Shown here one piece after another: positions 47,213 through 60,132 of a stretch of DNA of 64,000 bases (its first letter is position 1; every line of letters starts with the position of its first letter). The stretch covers positions 3,427,484 through 3,491,483 of the forward strand of contig CP034977.1 in assembly GCA_004026145.2 (NCBI GenBank), written 5' to 3'. The position numbers and the translations under genes were made by a program. Source of the stretch: Takifugu bimaculatus (Eukaryota; Chordata; Actinopteri; Tetraodontiformes; Tetraodontidae). The notes beneath the pieces are model-generated. The model was not told the origin of the DNA. It did not search any database and was given only the letters and a program-made list of their open reading frames with translations.

Positions 47213-47592
47213 CAGGAGAGGGGACGTTGATGGGCCAGAAAGAGGAGCTCCGCTACTTTTGACGATCTCCTCTCACTTTGAACCGGTGTGAACAAACAAC
47301 AACAATATTTTCCAAGGATTGGAGAGCACGTTTCCAACAGCACCAGCGCGGACGAGTCAAATAAAAGAGGCAGATTAGACATTTGCAACAACCCAAACCT
47401 GCTCTTTTCTTCCTTTGTCGTCACATCTGACTCCTCAGAGGGTCTGTGGGTGCCCCGGGACACCGCCGCCTGGCTGCAGCAGCCCGGGGAAAGGCTGAGC
47501 CCATCCGTGGGTGAGCATCCTGGAGCCGGGAACGCCGAGAGTCCAGCCGGGAACGAGAGGAGGGGAACCGAATCACAGCAGTGGTGGAGGGT

Positions 47593-50500
47593 ATGACTGC
47601 GTTGGCGGGGTCAATACCCAGGATGATGCGACCCGCGCTGGCTCAGAACTACCCCCGCAGTGGTTTCCCCCTGGAAGGTAAAGCAGCAACAGGAGGGCTG
47701 CAGCCTCGGACACTGACGCTCGGCTTCAACGTTTATTTTCGTGGGTAGAAGCGAAATTGTGGAGCCACAGTTGTAGCACGAGACCTAGAAAAGTGAAGAG
47801 AGAGAGAAAAAAAGATTGTACTCAAGCTGATCAACACATTTTCACTTGGAGTTAATTTGGAAATTAATGATAATTTAATAATTTTCCTGCATGTATCATG
47901 AGAAGTAAAATAATATCTATAGTAATTCTATAGTAATTCAATGAAATTGGGCAGTGTTGTAGCTTAGGTTGTTGCACTTTTACCATCAGGAAACTTTATT
48001 ATCAGCCGTTCTGACTGTAAAGCTTGATGACTCCGGTGACATGTTCCTCTCATATTTTGGTGAAACAGTTTCTACTCCGTTGGGTCAAGGCCGAGTGAAC
48101 CAGCTCGGGGGAGTTTTCATAAACGGTAGACCCCTGCCCAATCACATCCGTCACAAAATCGTGGAGATGGCTCACCACGGCATCAGGCCGTGCGTCATCT
48201 CCCGGCAGCTCCGGGTCTCCCATGGCTGCGTGTCCAAAATCCTTTGCCGGTACCAGGAGACGGGATCTATAAGACCCGGAGCCATCGGCGGCAGCAAACC
48301 GAAGGTACGGTCCAAATTACGCACTCGCTGTTGGGGAACCTAGTTTTAGCTGAGATGGAGGTTCGGACATGAGATGCATGTGAATAAACGCGGCGACTCC
48401 TGTGACCCCTGAAGCAGGGAACAACGCCTGACGTGGAGAAGAGAATAGAAGAATACAAGCGGGAAAACCCGGGGATGTTCAGCTGGGAGATCCGGGACAA
48501 ACTCCTCAAGGATGGAATATGCGACCGCAACAACGTCCCTTCAGGTACAGATGGCAAACTTTGTTACGTTTATTAGTTTTATTATTGCTGTAATTCTAAC
48601 GGTCGATCTTGGGTTATGATATAACCTTTCTTTTTTCTTTTAATACGCTCTGTTTGTAAGACGAGGCTCATTATTTGAAGGCTTCGCTCTTTTCTTTGAG
48701 TTACTTTTTAAGTCTTTTTCTTTTGTAGTTCAAATCTATCTGAGTATTTTCTAATTTGTTGCCCTTATTTTCTCCAACGCTCGCAGTCAGCTCCATCAGC
48801 CGCATCATGCGGGGGAAGTTCGGGGTTAAATGCGACGACGAGGAGGATGAGGATGAGATCGAGAAGAAGGAGCAGGAGGACAACGAGCGGAGGGCCAAAC
48901 ACAGCATCGAGGGCATCCTGGGGGACAGATGTAAGTGAGCTGCTGCTGCTGTGACTGTCCTGGGGGGGCGGGGGGGGCACGCTGGCACGAAGCTCAGGTG
49001 GAGCAATCTGTGTCCAGATCTGTGGCTCCAGGAGCGCAAAAGCCCGGTGGAGTTTCTGCTGCATCAGATATCATCACACTGATTAAACCCGGGAAGAATA
49101 TTTATTTTTCTTATTCAATTACTAACTGTGAATCTGAGCTGCACTCTGGGACACATCACTTTAGTGTGAAGAGACTTTGGATCGTTTCTGCTCGTTTTTT
49201 ATTTATTTATTCTGTCTTTTACACCTGTTGAGGCCTTTGGGGCTGAAAATGACAGTGTAGTTTTATTCGGTGCTGTAACGTGCAGCCACGTTGGGTTTAT
49301 GCGTGTTGTAAAGTTGTTAGGTGGGGGTTGGAGAGTGCGTGTCGCCCTTTGTTGGGAATTCTGCATCGACCCTCTGTACTCCCCGGGCTAATGATTTTCC
49401 CATGAGGCCACACCGTAAATCAAACAGCAGGTGATGGCGATGTGCGGGAAAAAGGAGCGTGCGCGTATGTGCACATGCAGCAGTTGTGTAAGAGCAGCGA
49501 GGATGAATATTGGAGCCACTATCAGCATTAAAAAAGGTTTAATCGCGAATCTAAATCTGTCAAAAACATTCAGAGCAAAAAAGTTCCAGAAGCGAATCAT
49601 GATTTACGCGCGTTTCTATTTGGTTTGTAGTTTCTATCATTTATTTTTCAGCAGGAATCACTTGGCAAAAAGGGAAATAAAAACTAAATTTCGTAAAAGA
49701 ATTTTTCTGCTGAAGCATCATGAGTTTAAACATTAGAATCTGGAGGGCAAATTTCCCACCTGAAAAAGAACTCCTGAAAAATAATTTTTTAGAAATGCTA
49801 ATTTAAAAATCGAATCTGAGACTTTCAAAAGTTACTATAAGTTGCAAAAAAGTGTCCTTAACCGCAGGTTCGTGTTTTGCGGTTTTGGCCATTGATGTTT
49901 TGTGTTTTCAATTTTTTTTAAAAACACATCTTAATTTAATCTGCCAATTCCAAAACTTTGTGCGCAAAATAATATGAATTTTAAAAAAAATGCTGTGATT
50001 TTTTCCCCCCCTCGGATTAGCCGATTTCGACCAGCACGAACTTTTAAAACTCTATTTAACAGCCGAGATCACACTGTCTCAACAGCAGACTGCAACATGT
50101 GCGCGCCAGTTTCCAGCTCCTTAACCCCCTGATTTTGGAGAGTTAAACCAGAGAAATGTCAACACTTAGCCCGCTTCTTCTGTGAGCAGAGCGGTTAAAG
50201 AAGGCAGGATTCTGCTCTGAGCAGACAAAATGTCCCGCAGATGAGTTGATCAAACATTTGTTCAGCGGTTTCCAGCTCCTCACAATGACACGCCTTGCGC
50301 GCACAACGGGACGCGCAGGGATGAACTTGGGAGACAAAAGCGCAAGAGTCTATTTGGGGCTCACGCTTGGGCTGCGCGCGGACAAAGGGCCAGCTTGGAA
50401 ACAGCTTTGGCCGCTGCGAAAGAAGAAGGCAACCTGTTTATAATTCAGTCAGGGAGAAAGAAGGGGAGAGGGGAGCGTCTGCGCAAAAAAGACCGACAAA

Positions 50501-53500
50501 ACACACTATGAGGCCGCAATGAAGGATGAATTATTCAAGGAGGCTCCGGCACGGTTTAGAGGCTCCGTTCACCGAGAGAAAATGGCCGTTTTCACCTACA
50601 AAATGTTTCCTTTTTGGGGCTGGCTAAAGAAGCCGCCTGCCATTCAGAGGGACAATTGAAGTCTCTGAAATCCCCTCACGTATAAGGCCCGAGGATGCGC
50701 GCCTGCTGCCTGGAAAAAACGGCATCAAACGCACCCTCTGGGTTTGTCATGTGCCCTTTAAACTAATAATGTTCACAAAACAGTAAATCGGTTAATAATG
50801 TATTTTCCCTTCCTACAAGGCTTAACAACGACTTCTGTCCAGTTGCCCGTTCGGAGAACACAAACACCGCCATAAGTCTCGAGCTGCGCGCTTTTGGTGA
50901 AACTTGATGGTTGTTGTGATTTCCAGACATTAAAATAAGGCGACGTTCTCTTCACCTCATCATCTACAGGCCGCCGCGCGTCTCTTTGAGCAGTGTCGGC
51001 TTCGCCTCGTTGCACATTAATAATGTCCTCTAAATGATGTCGATATTGTGTCATGTCACATTTAATGACGGAGGGAGTGAATTAAAGGGTGTGTTTGGTG
51101 AATGGGGACCGATGTTCTCCCCGGAGAGCTCCGCTCTGGCCCGGAGCGCCGCCTCACAATGGGGGCCACGGCCACCCGTCCGCGCTCAGCGGCAACTCCC
51201 AGCTCAGCTGTCCGCGCTCACCCCCACTCCGCCCCCGCCACCTTCTCCGCCACTTGCTCGTCAAATCTCTTCAAGCAGATTAAATCGATTCTTTTATTTC
51301 ATCTCACTTTCATCTGGGGACCAAGAACTCCCCCCCCCCCCCCTCCCCCCTCCCCCCTGACTGTCTCACCCTCTGGCGCACAGCTCGGCTCGCATCCTCT
51401 GGCGCGCACGGAGCCTAAATCAGGCCCCATCTCTAAAATGATCTGTTTGAACTTTTGATTTTTACGCTTTAAACACATTTTTCCTGACATTGAACCTCCA
51501 ACAAAAATAGCAACAACAACAAAGGGGTTATACATTTAAAAAAAATCTGTTTATTAACTACAGATGATTCAATGTTGAGGTTGAAAATAGTTTTCTTTTC
51601 TCCTCTAAAAGATGTGTAATTAAAAAGCTGCAGGGTCTGATTTTAAATTATAATTTAGTATTATAATCGCAATGCAAATATTTCATTACAGAATCAGCAA
51701 ATCCAGATTTATTGGATATTCTGGAAGCAAGTTCTATCCAGCAAGATTAAAAAAGGTCTGTCCCCAAGTTGACAGTAAAAGAAACATCAAAGTTGAGGGA
51801 GAGCAGGTTGCTATGCAGCCTGTTGCTCACATGTTGGATGGTTGCAATAAGAATGGAATCAGAGGGCTTATCTCTGCATCGCGCAAACAAAATCGAAACC
51901 AGGAGGAAACTGATATGCAGATAGCTCCAATTTCTTTTGATTATTCGTCAAATCGTTATAAATTTGGCAGCTCGATTTGGCCCCTGAGGCCTGTTAGCGG
52001 GCTGTACGAGACCCAGCAGGACAGCAATTAACCCAGGGGACAAAGTTAATGATTAAAACAGTTGTGATGGCCCCCCGGACCCCCCCCCCCCCCCCCCTCA
52101 TCGTTTTCACAGTGTATCTTTTGGAAGCCGTGCTTCGTTAGGTGAAATTAGCCAGATAATACAGAGGAGCCTTGTTAGAGGGGGGCAACACATTTCCATT
52201 TAGTCCAGTGGTGTGCGTGCACACACAAAACCACGTCTAAATGCACACACACACACACACAGGCAGAGACATAAACACACGGTCACATGCACACACATTC
52301 CACTCTGCAATGCAAACAGTCAAAGGGATAACTTTATTTGGTGAAAGGGGATCCTGGAAAGGGCTAATTGAATAAGCCAAGGATCTTTGAAAAACCCCTA
52401 CCATGGTGAGTGCAGTCATCATGTCATAATTAGGTTTATTGAGGCACATTCCTTCAATCTGCCTCTATTCCCTCGGGCGCATTGTATCCGGGGCCCGGAC
52501 CAGCGGCTATGGGACAAAAGGGAAGCATGAGGAGACAATACATGAAAGGGCCATAAAGATTTAGCCGGCTTTGTCACTGAAACTGAGTGGGACATTGTTT
52601 GTGTAAATAATGCAGGCGAATAAAGAAGTTGGTCATTACTGCCGCTCGAGGTGAAGGCTGGCGTGCTGCAAATATACGATGAGGGCAAAAACTGGCCTGA
52701 AGACCTGCCCCCCCCCCCCCAAAACCAAACACATATTGTGTGACCTCTCTTCTGTACCAAAGAGTTAATGTTTCATTTCAGTGATTTCATTCAGAGTGAA
52801 TTAGTTAAATGGCTTCGACACTCTCTTATTCAGTTATTAGTGTTGATATTTTAGCAGTTAATCTTCATAGAATTCTGTGGTCTTTTTGACGTAGATCTGA
52901 GCAAAAAAATGCAAACCCGGAACGTTATTGCACAACCGAGGGTCCGATAATCGTAGGTCGTTTTAGAGTTATCCCCCATAATCACCAGTATGAGTCTGTG
53001 GGTGCACTGGAAAAGTCTGTGTGGTGAGCTGACGGGTTGGTCCGTCCATGATAGTTGCCATGGAAACATTAATGTGACAAGGATTAAGGTTGTTAAATGG
53101 CCACATATAACTGATCTCCTACCAACGCAGCAGGAGGTGACCCGTCTCCGTCTGAATTATGGTCCAATTATCAGGAGTCTGTGAGCTGCGTCCTCATTAC
53201 AACAATCAGCTGATTGATCCATCAAACAAAATCAGACTTTCTTCTTCTTTTTTTTTCCGCATCAAATACGACAAAAATAGAACCAGGAGCTCATGAAACT
53301 GCCCCTCGCTGGCCTGGAGTGGGGGGCCAGCGCAGCGAGGGCCACTGAAAGAATGACTGTGTCACTCAGCCTGTCCCTGGGCACAAGGGCAAAAGGGGGC
53401 ACAAGGGCCAAGTGGTGAGCACCAAATCACTCTCCTCTACCCCGGGGCTCCGTCACAATCTCTGCCCCTCTCCTCTCGCCCTGCTCCCGCCTCCCCCTCG

Positions 53501-55363
53501 CGCGAGCTTTTTTCTGATAAACGCATGCACGATGACTATTCAGGCATGAAAACATAGTTATCTGCAGATGAATGGCTGCTTTATGCTTCATTAAAGCCTC
53601 CTTTTCCTTTCACACTCTTATTGTGACCCTCTGATATCAATTCAAAGGGCAATTAATGAATGCTCACCCGCTTTGAAGTCGGGGTAATTTTGAAGGAGGG
53701 GGGGGTCGTCTGCGTGCACATGAGCATACAGGCCTGAAGGGGGCAAGGGGTATTTGGGGTATTCCCCTGTTGAAGGCCCGCTGCAGCGCCCTGGCTTTCA
53801 CCCGTGATGGACTCGCCATATTGAGCTGAGAGAGCCCCAAAGACGGTTTGAAGGGAGTGAAAGAGTGAAAAGGCCCAGCGAAGGTCAAGTAGAATGGCTC
53901 GCCTTAGAATAAGGCCCCTCTTTATCTGGAGCCAGCGCGCATTATAGGCACAACAGCTGGGGGAGAAGGAGGGGGGGGTGTTTTTTTAAAATGTGCGCGA
54001 GTGTGTTTCTGAGAAAAGTGAGGAGGAATGTGTGTGTGCGTGCACGCACGCGTGTTTTTTGCGTCACATGAATTCGTCTGTATCTTCGTAATCAAAGCTG
54101 CTGGTGACGTGTGACGGGTCTCGGGGGGGTGAGGGGTGAGTGTCAGAGTTGGCAGAGGGCGGCCAGAGGCCGGCGGCGGGCGCGGTCCCTCCTGCCGACG
54201 GGGGGACAGGCGGCTGTCAATCACCCCACTGAAAAAGCCCGATGACCTTTCACAAGTTAATTCATTAGCAAAGAAAAGGTTATGTGTCGCACCCAAAAGA
54301 GCCTTAAAACGCTTGTTTATGCGGAAAATCCCCCCAAAACACGCAGGCATGTAAAAAGTGCATTAATTCGGCTCTCAAAACTGCAAAAGATGCTGACGTC
54401 AGGCACAAAAATGCATTTTTCTCATTTAGAACAACACTTTGGAAAAGCTTTGTGCCTCATTCATAAGGGAACACGTTACTGGCACTGATCATTTACTCAT
54501 TTATGTCCAATTTTTCTTTTAATGGTGCAGTTTTGACACTGAAACGTTCTTCCAGCACTCGGGGAAGGCATCGGAGCGGCTGTGCTTGAGCTCTGACAGC
54601 AGAAATAATGGAGAGGAAACAGTGAGAGACCTTTTTGTGGGGGGGTTGTGGAAGACGGCAAACCTGAAAGGCAAAGAGGAGCTGCAGGGTCAGGAGGCTG
54701 CGGTGGGTCACGTTCTCCTGGCGCTGCACAGGAAAGCGGGTTAGAAACACGTTTAGGTAGAGCTGACAGGTTATGAGCTCCTCCCTCCCATAACTCTGCA
54801 TCCTTCGCTCCTGTCCTGAGTTGGTTTAGCATTATAAACAACAAGTAAATGGAAAAAAAAGCAACACTGTCACACTCATTTACAGGGCAGCTGCGGAGAC
54901 TGATCCACCCCCACCCACCTCCTTCACACACACCCACAGACAGATAGTCACACTCTTCCTTAACCCACCAGAAAGAGTCACAGATGGGTCCATAAGCTGT
55001 CAGTAAAGCCATTATCCAGCTCTGCATCTGCCCGTCCTGACTTCTATATACTGTTTAATGCAGTCGGCCAGTCACTTAGCCCCCCAGCTCCTGAATGGGA
55101 GCAGCGTGGTCGGCCCGCCCAAATAAATGCTGCGTTTGTCTCCTCTGCCTTTTGTTGTGTGTGTGTGTTATTTTGAGGGTGGGTGGATGGTTGACGGGGG
55201 GCTGATGTGTCACAGGGAACCATTTACCCCCCTTCGCTATTTACCAAAGCCCCAGAAGAGTTACAGGGATGTCCGAGGACGAGCGTAAATAGTCCACATA
55301 TGGTCAGCCAATTCCCACAAGTCCCGAAATCCAAGTTTGACACATCCCCTTTTTACTGGGTTT

Positions 55364-55400
<37 letters not shown>

Positions 55401-56812
55401 TTGGTGCGTACTGTCTCGGCGGACATATTTAAGCCTTTGTGTCCCCATTGAACTGCCCCTCTTTCCCCCTCCACTCCTGAAAAATAAGAAAAAAGTCCCC
55501 AGCAAAGTCTTTCCAACCAGCAGTCTGTTTCAGCTAAATCCTCCCCTCTCCTCCTCCCTCCCCACCCTGTTTTTCTCTGCCTTGTGATGGCGTTGCACGG
55601 TGAGATCCATTTTGGGAGACCTTGGCCCTGGAGAGGTTGTTTTGGCCTTGAGTCCCGTGCGCTTTGTGCCTCTCAGCCCTTTAGTTTGGTTAAATTAAAC
55701 AGTTTTCTTTTCTTTCCCGGCCCCTCACCCACCCCCTCCAACCGCTCCTCGTATTTTGTGGCTTAATTCTCCCCGGCTCCCGGGCGATCTCGCCTCTCCT
55801 CCTCAGATAACTTTACTCTTCTAAGGTTCCCATTTTCCCTGATTTTCTCTCGTTTCGACCGACCGTCACGACTCGGCGCGAAAGCTGAGGGGGATGAAAG
55901 TTTACGGAGGGAGCTGGAGCGTTTCACGGGGTCCCTGAATGCATCGTTTTCAGATGTGGCGTATGTGGAAGGCCGCGCAGCAGTGCGATGGGTTGAGTGG
56001 ATAATTTGATTGGCTGGAGCTGTTTGACGGTGCCAAAATCAGTGTGATCAGATCTCAAGGGGGAGCAGCATCGATGACAAACAGGGCACTCTCAAACCAC
56101 AGGTTTCCAAAGATGGAAAAAACTGATGTGTGGAGCAGCAGAAAGGTTTCAGCCTCCTCCACTCCTCCGCTCTTTAAATGTTTATCCTAATACTGAATTA
56201 ATGTTTCATTGATTTAAAGGTAATTTGGGAAGAATCGTCCAGTGCGTTTGCTGGAGGGTACGGCTTAAAAACCCAGAAAGCTCATGAAACTTTGGTTAGA
56301 GTAGGAATTTGTATGCTACAAAAGTTCATATAACTTCATTATTCACATAACAATTTCGATTTAAATTATTTCTGAAATTAAACATTGACATCTTTTTTAT
56401 ATTTTATTTGCCTAAACCTTGAATAAAATGTAAAAACACTTTTATATAGCTGGAATAATCTGGAATTCAGGTCCAAATTGTTAAAATTTGCTTTAAATGA
56501 ACCATTAATATAATTTCAGATCAGTTCAGGAAATCCCTTAGAAGCAGAACTGTTTGTTGTTTTTCTTTCTTTTTCATATTTTCTTGCATCTTCAATAACA
56601 GCTCTCTCATCCACAGAAGTGTTTTCATAACTGAACTTTACTTTTTTATGGTAACTATTCTATAATAAGCATGTAGCCAAGTGCTAATGGCTCTAAACTG
56701 GAGACGCCTCAGGGCTGACAAGGCCCATTAATGTAGCCTTAAAACACGAGAAGGGAAACAGCGGAAGCCCAGTTCTGTGGAAATGAGTGTACAAGGTCAT
56801 GTGCTTAGAGTG

Positions 56813-56847
<35 letters not shown>

Positions 56848-59800
56848 CTGTCTGACCAGTTGGCTAGCGAGCCTCCCTCTGTGCACTAAGTGTCACCGCA
56901 AAACAAAAGAAACGTTATTAAAGCTTAAGCCAAATATCAGGATTGGGGGTTGAGAAAAAGCACCGTTAGCGCAGGAAAATCTTTGAGGAGACAAAGAAAA
57001 GTGGAACATGCGAGCGAGCGGCTCCAGGATCAGGGACGTGCAGTGTCTCTAAGCATAAATGCAATAAAAGCCGACACAGATGTCCAGACAGATGATCCCC
57101 TGGGCTCATTTATCTGCAACAACAGTGGTCAACAACGGTCCTTGTTGCCTCCTTTGACTGCTCTTCTAGCCCCTCAGGTGCTTTTACAGTTTCCTCTAGA
57201 GGGGGAGCTTTTTTTTTTCCTTGAGGGGGAGGTTAGGACGCCCCTGGCTGTGCTGCCCCCATCCTCAAACCTCTTTGGTTCCCCTTCCAGCACCCCCATG
57301 GGGCAGGTGACAGCCCTCCACTGTGAAGGGCCAAGGGAGCCATGACGGATTCCACAGATGGAGCGTGGAAATCGCCGGCAAAGGCCTCGGCTCTGTGGCG
57401 CAACAAAGAGCCTGGGACTCACTCGGAGAAATATGGGTGGAAAAGAGAGGAGGGGAGACAAAGAGCGGGTGAGAAGCAGGGAGAGGGATGGGGGAGGAGA
57501 AGGTGTTGTTTGTTTAATGTACTGAAGTGCATATTGGATCCCTGTTGGGGGAAAATCTGGGAGTTCGCGAAGCGTTTGAGGCCCGACCTTCCCGCTGCTG
57601 TTTACCTGCTGCTGTGTGATGTTCAGCCACTTTCTCCTGACTCAGATTATCCACAGACATTGTTATCATTCCCCTTTATCTCTGGCCGCACGGAACCAAA
57701 ACGAGACCAATGAGCGGGACTCGGGCCTCTGTGAAGGATCTGATTGTATTGTGACGAGGCCCTCGGGACGGCAGAGGTGCCACTCTGTCGCTCCTTTAGA
57801 AAAGTGCTGGAAACCCCGGTAGCAGTCATAACTGATAGGTAATTCCAAAGTGATTAAGGATTTTCCCGGCTGCCTCGGCTTTCCCTGCGCCCAAATCCCT
57901 GTGAAATGCTCAGGAACGTGTACGCTGGTAAGGTTGAGGTGGGGGAGATGAAAAAGCATTCCTAGTGGTCCTCCTCTATGCAGGGGGAGGCCACAGAAGG
58001 CCTCACATCTTGTTTTTCAGCCATCTTGCCCCAAAAACTCCAAAGCACCTACGCAAATTCCTTCCATGCCACCAAAGCACAACCTGGAAAAAAAAAGGTT
58101 CGTGTTGGAGACGCTGAATCCTGCGGAAAGTCACACTTTTTGGTCCCTGTAAGGAGTCTGTCCGGGCCAATCACTCCGGATGATGGAAAGAGTAAAAATC
58201 CATCCCTCCGTATATTCGGCGGAGGCTCAGGGAAACGTCTGTGCGTCCCCGCTGCTTTTAAAAATATTTTACTTATGGCCGCCCTCATGCTTGACTGTTT
58301 CTTTACCAATTTGCCTCTAATGCATGTTAAGTTGACTCCCACTGCCTTTGGCGCTACAAGGGGAAAATCACTGAAGAGGCAGAGAGGATCAGTTTCACAT
58401 GAGGGCCCCTGAGCTATTTGGATTCTCCTGAATTTTATTGTTGCTTCTGAGGGGGAACTAATACAGTGTTGCACACAAAAACTTCCCCAGTGCTGAGGGG
58501 GAATTAATTAGGTGTAACACAAAAAAGCTGGGCACGCTGGCCTGGGCGACAGGGTTTGAAGCGGCGAGTTAAACTCCCGGCCGCTGGCTTAGAGGACATT
58601 GTTCCCATTACAATCAGGCGTGATTTGAAACAGAGATGAAAAGGGAGGCGAGAGCTGCCAGGACAGATGATATCACTACGGCTCAGTCGGCCCCGACATC
58701 ACCAAATGGATTTCAGCCATTCGGGGTGTTTTTAATCACTCGGCCGTTTCATGGAAGAAGCTGGCGTCAGCTGATGCTCCCTCTGATAAAATAAAAGCCA
58801 AATATTTCCAATATTGCCTTTCAAGTTTCAGCTCTTGCTGCGGCTGTGATTTGAGCTCAATGACAGAAACAAATGTGGAGAAAATGTTGATAAATCACAT
58901 ATAAATTTAATATTTGTTTAATGCAGATGCGTCTAAAATAAAGGAAGACAGTGCATGTAGCAACCCATCTACTCTCCCTTGGTCTCACACACACACACAC
59001 ACACACCCACACGGCCCCTGGATCCAAATTAGCCTTTTGTGTAGCTTTTAGTCCACCAGTCCCCCTGTGGTGCCCCGGGAATCCTATCCAGTGGGATTAT
59101 TCCTGATAAGCTCCCAATATTCCTCCTGAATGGGAGTCTGTCAGGAGTCTCAGAAGTGGACTTTGCGAGTCTTTGAGATAAAAATGGAGAAAATCATTCA
59201 GCTTTTGTAGATATTGCAGAATAACAACCTCATGGAACACGTAACATTTAAGAAATTGCACATTTTGTTGTTGCAGAAAACTCCTTCCTGATTGTTTTGT
59301 CTGGTTTCTATGACAGCGAGTCACTCAGATGAAGGTTCGGACATTGAGTCGGAGCCCGATTTGCCGCTGAAGAGGAAGCAGCGCCGCAGCCGGACCACCT
59401 TCACAGCAGAGCAGCTGGAGGAGCTGGAGAGGGCCTTCGAGAGGACCCACTACCCCGACATCTACACCCGGGAGGAGCTGGCACAGAGGGCCAAGCTGAC
59501 CGAGGCCAGGGTTCAGGTACCTGGACGCCGTGCACGTCATATATCCAACGTCAATGTGGAGAAGACGGGAGTTAGGAGGAGCCGCCAGACATAAAAAACA
59601 GACTTTAGCTCGCTAAATGGGAATTCACATGATGGATTTTCGAGGGGGTTTTAAAAGCCTGAGGCCTGTAAATCTGACCTCAGAGAACCATGAAATTCTC
59701 CAACAGAAGGTAAAATATGTTCACAAGACGGTGGTGATTCTCCTCTCACATGGTCACACACCAGCGTGTCCTCACTCTCATTCCTCCTCTCACACTCGGA

Positions 59801-59856
59801 GGCATTTCCATACACTCTCTGACCATTAAAAGGCAACCTGCTGCTGCATATATCAG

Positions 59857-59899
<43 letters not shown>

Positions 59900-60083
59900 T
59901 CAAAACATGTGTTTTATCCTCACTCTGGGGGCTCAATATGGACTTTCCTTATTCTGATCTGGAATTCTCCACCATGTGCTCCATATGGGAAGCAGGCCCA
60001 GCGTGAACCCCCTCCATATGGGCACAGCATGTCACTCACACACTCTAGTCATGATCTCACACACACACACACACACACGCACG

Positions 60084-60132
<49 letters not shown>

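Larger units (their letters stand above)
43740..47228. other. Upstream flank of pax3
   Basis: No coding exon recognised. 43.8-44.7 kb is AT-rich with a CA run; 45.8-46.2 kb is a higher-complexity block (candidate enhancer); 46.86 kb has a 24-base poly-G run. CCAAT boxes start at 47.14 kb. Confidence 0.5.
48931..59316 (+). other. pax3: pax3 intron 4 (10.4 kb)
   Basis: The largest intron of the gene and the largest in the window, very long for this compact genome, where most introns are near 100 bp. It contains several repeat-free, compositionally complex blocks (51.66-52.06, 52.12-52.46, 53.53-53.69, 54.19-54.30, 57.10-57.20 and 58.49-58.78 kb) that look like noncoding regulatory DNA. Mammalian Pax3 intron 4 is known to hold a neural-tube and neural-crest enhancer. 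Confidence 0.7.

Noticed and set aside
47288..47596. A 102-codon open frame in the pax3 5' UTR that ends overlapping the pax3 ATG
   Set aside because: It begins with GTG and has no internal ATG, so it is not a normal upstream ORF. The overlap with the start codon is probably chance.
54497..55027. A 176-codon minus-strand frame in pax3 intron 4
   Set aside because: No domain and no plausible promoter; contains Pro-rich low-complexity sequence.
57978..58474. Open frames of over 140 codons on both strands in pax3 intron 4
   Set aside because: Neither shows a domain or splice context, and both strands being open suggests composition rather than coding.
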